Source of the DNA: Monomorium pharaonis
Lineage: Eukaryota; Arthropoda; Insecta; Hymenoptera; Formicidae
Assembly (NCBI RefSeq): GCF_013373865.1
Contig: NC_050473.1
Coordinates: 23,911,662 to 23,975,661 of the forward strand
DNA length: 64,000 nt
Direction of reading: 5' to 3'
The notes under the pieces were generated by a model. It saw only the letters and a list, made by a program, of their open reading frames with translations. It did not search any database and was not told the origin of the DNA. Positions 60,924-64,000 of the stretch are shown one piece after another. The stretch's first letter is position 1, and each line of letters starts with the position of its first letter. The translations under genes were made by a program, and so were the position numbers.

Positions 60924-63369
60924 GGAGAGGGAAAAAATGGCGGAAGGAGAAGGTTGGTTGAGTGAGTCCTCGCGGTTATAAAGAAGTGAATTAGTGGAAA
61001 GGAAGTGAGGAATGATGTGAGAAGATATGGAGGAGGAAGAGGAGGAGGAGGAATAACCGGGGCATTGAAGGGAAGCATGAGACGGAAAGCGGAGAAGCAG
61101 GAGAGATGGTGAAAGAAATTGGAGCAGGTGACAGTGAAGAATTGGAGAGTAGGTGGAAGATCGCGAAGCGCAGAATCGGAAGGAAGTGGAGAGGCGGTCT
61201 GGACAGATGGCGCAACGGACGGAAGGACCGAGCAAATAGACGGATGCGAGATATCGATAGACGAGGAGAGAGACGGATTGGTGGAAGGAACGAGAGAGGG
61301 AGAGGATTGGCAGAATAGGAGATATCGAGAAATCGATAGGTCGATGAGATGGAGGTTGGTGGAACGAGAGAGGGAGAGGATTGGCAGATTAGGAGATATC
61401 GAGAAATCGATAGGTCGATGAGATGGAGATTGGTGGAGAGTGCGAGAGTGGATGGAGGGATAAGAATCGAGCATCGAAAAGGAGTGGGGAGAAGAGAAAC
61501 ACGAGGTGACGTGAATTGAAATGGTGGTGAAAAAGGAGGTGAAAAGCGAGAAGCGGAACAAAGAAAGCAGAGAGGATAGAGATAGAGGAAAAAAGGTGGA
61601 AGACAGGAAGATGGAAAGCGGAGAGCTGAGGAAAATTAGAGAGGAATTGAGAGGAATAAGAGAAGGTATAGTGGACTTGGTGAGGTTATGGAGGAGTTGG
61701 ATAGAGAGAGAGGAAAGACAGAGGAAAGCAGGAGAGAAGAGAGAACGGAAAGAGAGCAGAGGGGTTGAGGAGACGGAGGGACAAGAAGAGCAGGGATCAA
61801 CAGAAAAGAAGGTCGGAAGTAGAGAATTCGAGAGGAGAGGAAGCGGGGACAAGCAGAGGGACAGCAAGGAGAAGAGGGAAGAGGAGAAAAGGAGGAAGGT
61901 CACGGAGGGGGAAGGAGAGGTAAAGGAGAAGGAGATAAAAGGTGAGAGGAAGAAAGAAGAAGCGAAGAGCAAGGAAAGGAGGGCGGATGGAGGAGAGGGG
62001 CTGAGGATCAGAGGAGAGAAAGACGAGGAGAGGAGGGAAGATAGGAACGAGGTGACGGAAGAGAGGATGGAGGAGTGGTGGAGAGAGGTGGATGCGGAGG
62101 AGGAGAGGCTGTGGAGGAGAGAGGCAGGGAGAGAGGAGGGAAGGAGAGAGGAGGAAGAAGAAAGAGAGATGACGCTGAAGAAGTGGCAGAAGGGCATAGT
62201 GAAGGAAAAAGGGGAAAGTGAATGGAGAGAGGTACAGAGGAAGAAGAATGGGCAGAAGGTGACAGAAGAAGGGAGGAGCAGGAATGAGGGGAGAGAGGTG
62301 CCAGAGCAAATCAAGAGGGGAGAGGATTGGGAGAAGAGGGCAGATAGAAGGAAGGAGATGGAGGAGAGGACAAGGAGCAGACTGGAGGAGAGAGAGAGAG
62401 CCACGCAGAAGGAAAGAAGGAGGACAGCAGGAGAAGAAGAGGACAAAAGGAGAAGGGAGAGAAATGTAGTATGGAGAGGGGTAGAGGGGGAGGATGAAGA
62501 GGAGAGAAGGTACTTTGTAGAGGGCATCATGGAGCGGATATTGGGAAGGAGGGTAACAATGGACAGGGTGGAAGAAAGGAAGGGGGAGGGGGGAAGATGG
62601 GTACTGATAACAGGTATTGTGAGAGAGGAGGACAAGGAGGAGATTCTAGCAAGGGGTGGGGAGGTAAAGGGGATATGGGGAGTGGGGGTGGATGAAGACT
62701 TATCGATGGGGGAGAGAAAGATGAGGTGGAGGATGGTGGAAGCGGCGAGAAGGGAGAGGGCAAAGGGAAGGAATGTAGTAGTGGCAAACAGAGGGCTGTG
62801 GGTGGATGAGAGGAGGTGGAGTTGGGATGAAGAGGGGGGTAGATGGAGGGAGGAGGGAAAGGAGGAAGAGAAGAGGAAGTAAGGAGAGGAAGGTAGTATA
62901 AGCTTATTAATGGAAAAATGTTTTTTTGATTTGTTTTTGATTTGTGACAGGTAGCAGAAGGACAGAGGAGAGGGAAGGAGACGAAAGATGTATAGAAGGA
63001 GAAGCGAGAGTGGAGAGAATCTATCCCTAGTCATTGGAGAAGGTAAAGCAGGGAGAGCAGAGGAAGTCAGGAGAAAAAGAGGAGGAGGAGAGGTCCCAGA
63101 AGGAAAAAGGAAGGAGAGGTTTGAAGAGAGGTTGAAGAAAATAATAGAGAAGAAATGAGAAGAGAGAAGGGATGAGTGGAGGAAAAGGGGAGGAAGGGGG
63201 TGGGGGGGTAAGGGGCGTGCGAGAGGGGTGGGAGGTAACAGAATGTAAGGGTAGCTTATGGCCAGGTCGGTTTCGGGAGCAGAGGGTTTAAGTATTTGTG
63301 AACGGTTCGGGAACGCTCCGTGTAAAAAAGCGACTTGTAACCCCATTTGGGAAACAATAAATTCTATTC
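60924..63369 (+). mobile_element. ORF1-only LINE relative with 15-bp target duplication
   Basis: TAATAACATATGTAA is present at 60909-60923 and 63370-63384, a 15-bp target-site duplication. The insert starts GGAGAGGGAAAAAATGGCGG and ends GGGAAACAATAAATTCTATTC, close to the 3' end of the larger LINE (CCCGCAAGGGATAGCAATAAAT). It has one long open frame (61521-62882) homologous to LINE ORF1 in its C-terminal part, and no endonuclease or reverse transcriptase. It therefore resembles the half-LINE (HAL1-like) elements of mammals. The intact frame and exact duplication suggest recent mobilisation by another LINE. Confidence 0.8.
61521..62882 (+). CDS. LINE ORF1-type protein, 453 residues, intact
   Basis: A single open frame with extreme Glu/Arg/Lys content. 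The N-terminal part has a predicted coiled coil (L-R-K-I-R-E-E-L-R-G-I-R-E-G-I-V-D-L-V-R-L-W). A long low-complexity charged linker follows, then a folded-looking C-terminal part from about residue 310 (V-V-W-R-G-V-E-G, I-M-E-R-I-L-G-R-R-V, then S-M-G-E-R-K-M-R-W-R-M-V, A-N-R-G-L-W-V-D). The last block aligns with D-D-L-T-R-E-E-R-R-A-R-W of the ORF1 at 55740. RNA-binding chaperone role inferred from LINE ORF1 families. The antisense frame of 815 residues is a composition artefact. Confidence 0.75.
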   Translation: MVVKKEVKSEKRNKESREDRDRGKKVEDRKMESGELRKIREELRGIREGIVDLVRLWRSWIEREERQRKAGEKRERKESRGVEETEGQEEQGSTEKKVGSREFERRGSGDKQRDSKEKREEEKRRKVTEGEGEVKEKEIKGERKKEEAKSKERRADGGEGLRIRGEKDEERREDRNEVTEERMEEWWREVDAEEERLWRREAGREEGRREEEEEREMTLKKWQKGIVKEKGESEWREVQRKKNGQKVTEEGRSRNEGREVPEQIKRGEDWEKRADRRKEMEERTRSRLEERERATQKERRRTAGEEEDKRRRERNVVWRGVEGEDEEERRYFVEGIMERILGRRVTMDRVEERKGEGGRWVLITGIVREEDKEEILARGGEVKGIWGVGVDEDLSMGERKMRWRMVEAARRERAKGRNVVVANRGLWVDERRWSWDEEGGRWREEGKEEEKRK

Positions 63370-63384
63370 TAATAACATATGTAA

Positions 63385-63800
63385 TGCATATACAAATTTA
63401 TTTTTTATTTAAAAAAAACAAGCGGAAATAGATTTTACTATAAAGTATTTTCAATAGCATTAGTGAAACAGAAAACATACATGCAGCAATACGAGCAACA
63501 AAATTTAAATATAATATTTGTTACATTAAAAAAAGTACATATACATATTTAAATAACTTATTTTATAAATTTTTTTAAGTTGTCCAACAAAAATATAAAT
63601 ATATGAAATACATATTATTGTTTTCTTTTTTAATCTTAAAATTATATAAAAAAACAAACGCAGCAAAAACTTATTTTAATAAATATGTCTAAAATCTTTT
63701 TAGAAAGACAAACGTATATTTAATAGTAATGTCCATAAACTTTTTAAAAGAACAAAACAAGAATAGTTAAAAACACAGTAAGTAAGAACAGATTAGCATA
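63385..63800. other. AT-rich, no feature seen
   Basis: AT-rich sequence without open frames, repeats or terminal motifs. Confidence 0.6.
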
Positions 63801-63805
63801 CAACC

Positions 63806-64000
63806 CAGTAAACATTGATTCGTAACATTTACGTGATCATTATGGAACAATGTTCCACTGTTCTCGTAATAGTTACGTCATTTTCCAGTTATAATTTGGT
63901 CAAAATGTCAGCATCGCAAAATGTCAGATTTCGCGCAACAAAATCGGAAAAAGAGACACATAATAGTTTTATATAAAATAACGTTACTTTTACGTATAAA
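63806..64000. mobile_element. Foldback element start, CCCAGTAAAC end, cut by the window edge
   Basis: CCCAGTAAACATTGATTCGTAAC resembles the ends of the 45494-46558 element, followed by ACGTAACATTTACGT-like and TTACGTCA words. The right end lies outside the window. Confidence 0.5.

Noticed and set aside
60899..63346. 815-residue minus-strand open frame rich in Ser, Leu and Pro
   Set aside because: It is antisense to a purine-rich LINE ORF1; pyrimidine-rich antisense strands avoid stop codons by composition. No domain motif is visible.

Overview
The window looks like a transposon-dense, AT-rich stretch of an insect nuclear genome, most likely an ant. This is an inference: the Polinton proteins and the purine-rich LINE proteins resemble families I know from ant and other insect genomes, and no host gene is recognisable. 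I see no ordinary cellular gene, functional rRNA or functional tRNA gene.

The main object is a 16.9-kb Polinton/Maverick (virus-like DNA transposon) at 24705-41615. It has long terminal inverted repeats (944 and about 1199 nt) and a 6-bp target duplication (GCGAAT/ACGAAT). It sits inside an LTR-like repeat whose uninterrupted relative lies at about 7420-8240 on the other strand, so the window holds its own empty-site control. Left to right it carries a protein-primed family B DNA polymerase with an intron (+), integrase-chromodomain (-), a tandem-repeat tract where the older copy has a coiled-coil gene, a conserved Polinton protein split by a solo LTR (-), packaging ATPase (-), phospholipase A2 minor protein and adenain-like protease (+), penton-like minor capsid (+), hexon-like major capsid (+), a conserved unknown (+), another unknown (-) and an acidic CxxC protein (-). 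Genome copying, integration and virion assembly are thus all represented, but several genes have frameshifts, stops or altered catalytic residues, so this copy is probably dead as it reads. A second, older and more decayed fragment (10292-14880) keeps the polymerase C-terminal half, integrase, a coiled-coil fibre-like gene and the end of the conserved protein.

Around these are: a 5'-truncated jockey/CR1-like LINE (1-1164, minus); a solo LTR (2781-4606) that splits a transposase pseudogene; PIF/Harbinger remnants (4.9-5.6 kb); a full-length purine-rich LINE (about 55365-60316, ORF1+ORF2); and an ORF1-only relative with a 15-bp target duplication (60924-63369).

Much of 5.7-7.1, 14.9-21.5, 25.8-26.8, 42-55 and 63.8-64 kb consists of foldback elements. 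Each is filled with its own short palindromic word (TGACGTCA, GGATATCC, TGGACGTCCA, AGCTCCCGGGAGCT, GTTACATGTAAC), yet most share ends of the form CCCA...AGCAC or similar. At least seven copies are bounded by 2-bp target duplications of varying sequence, two of them with an empty site in the same window. tRNA-like and 5S-rRNA-like pol III modules ride inside them. This group is the least explained and most interesting part of the window.
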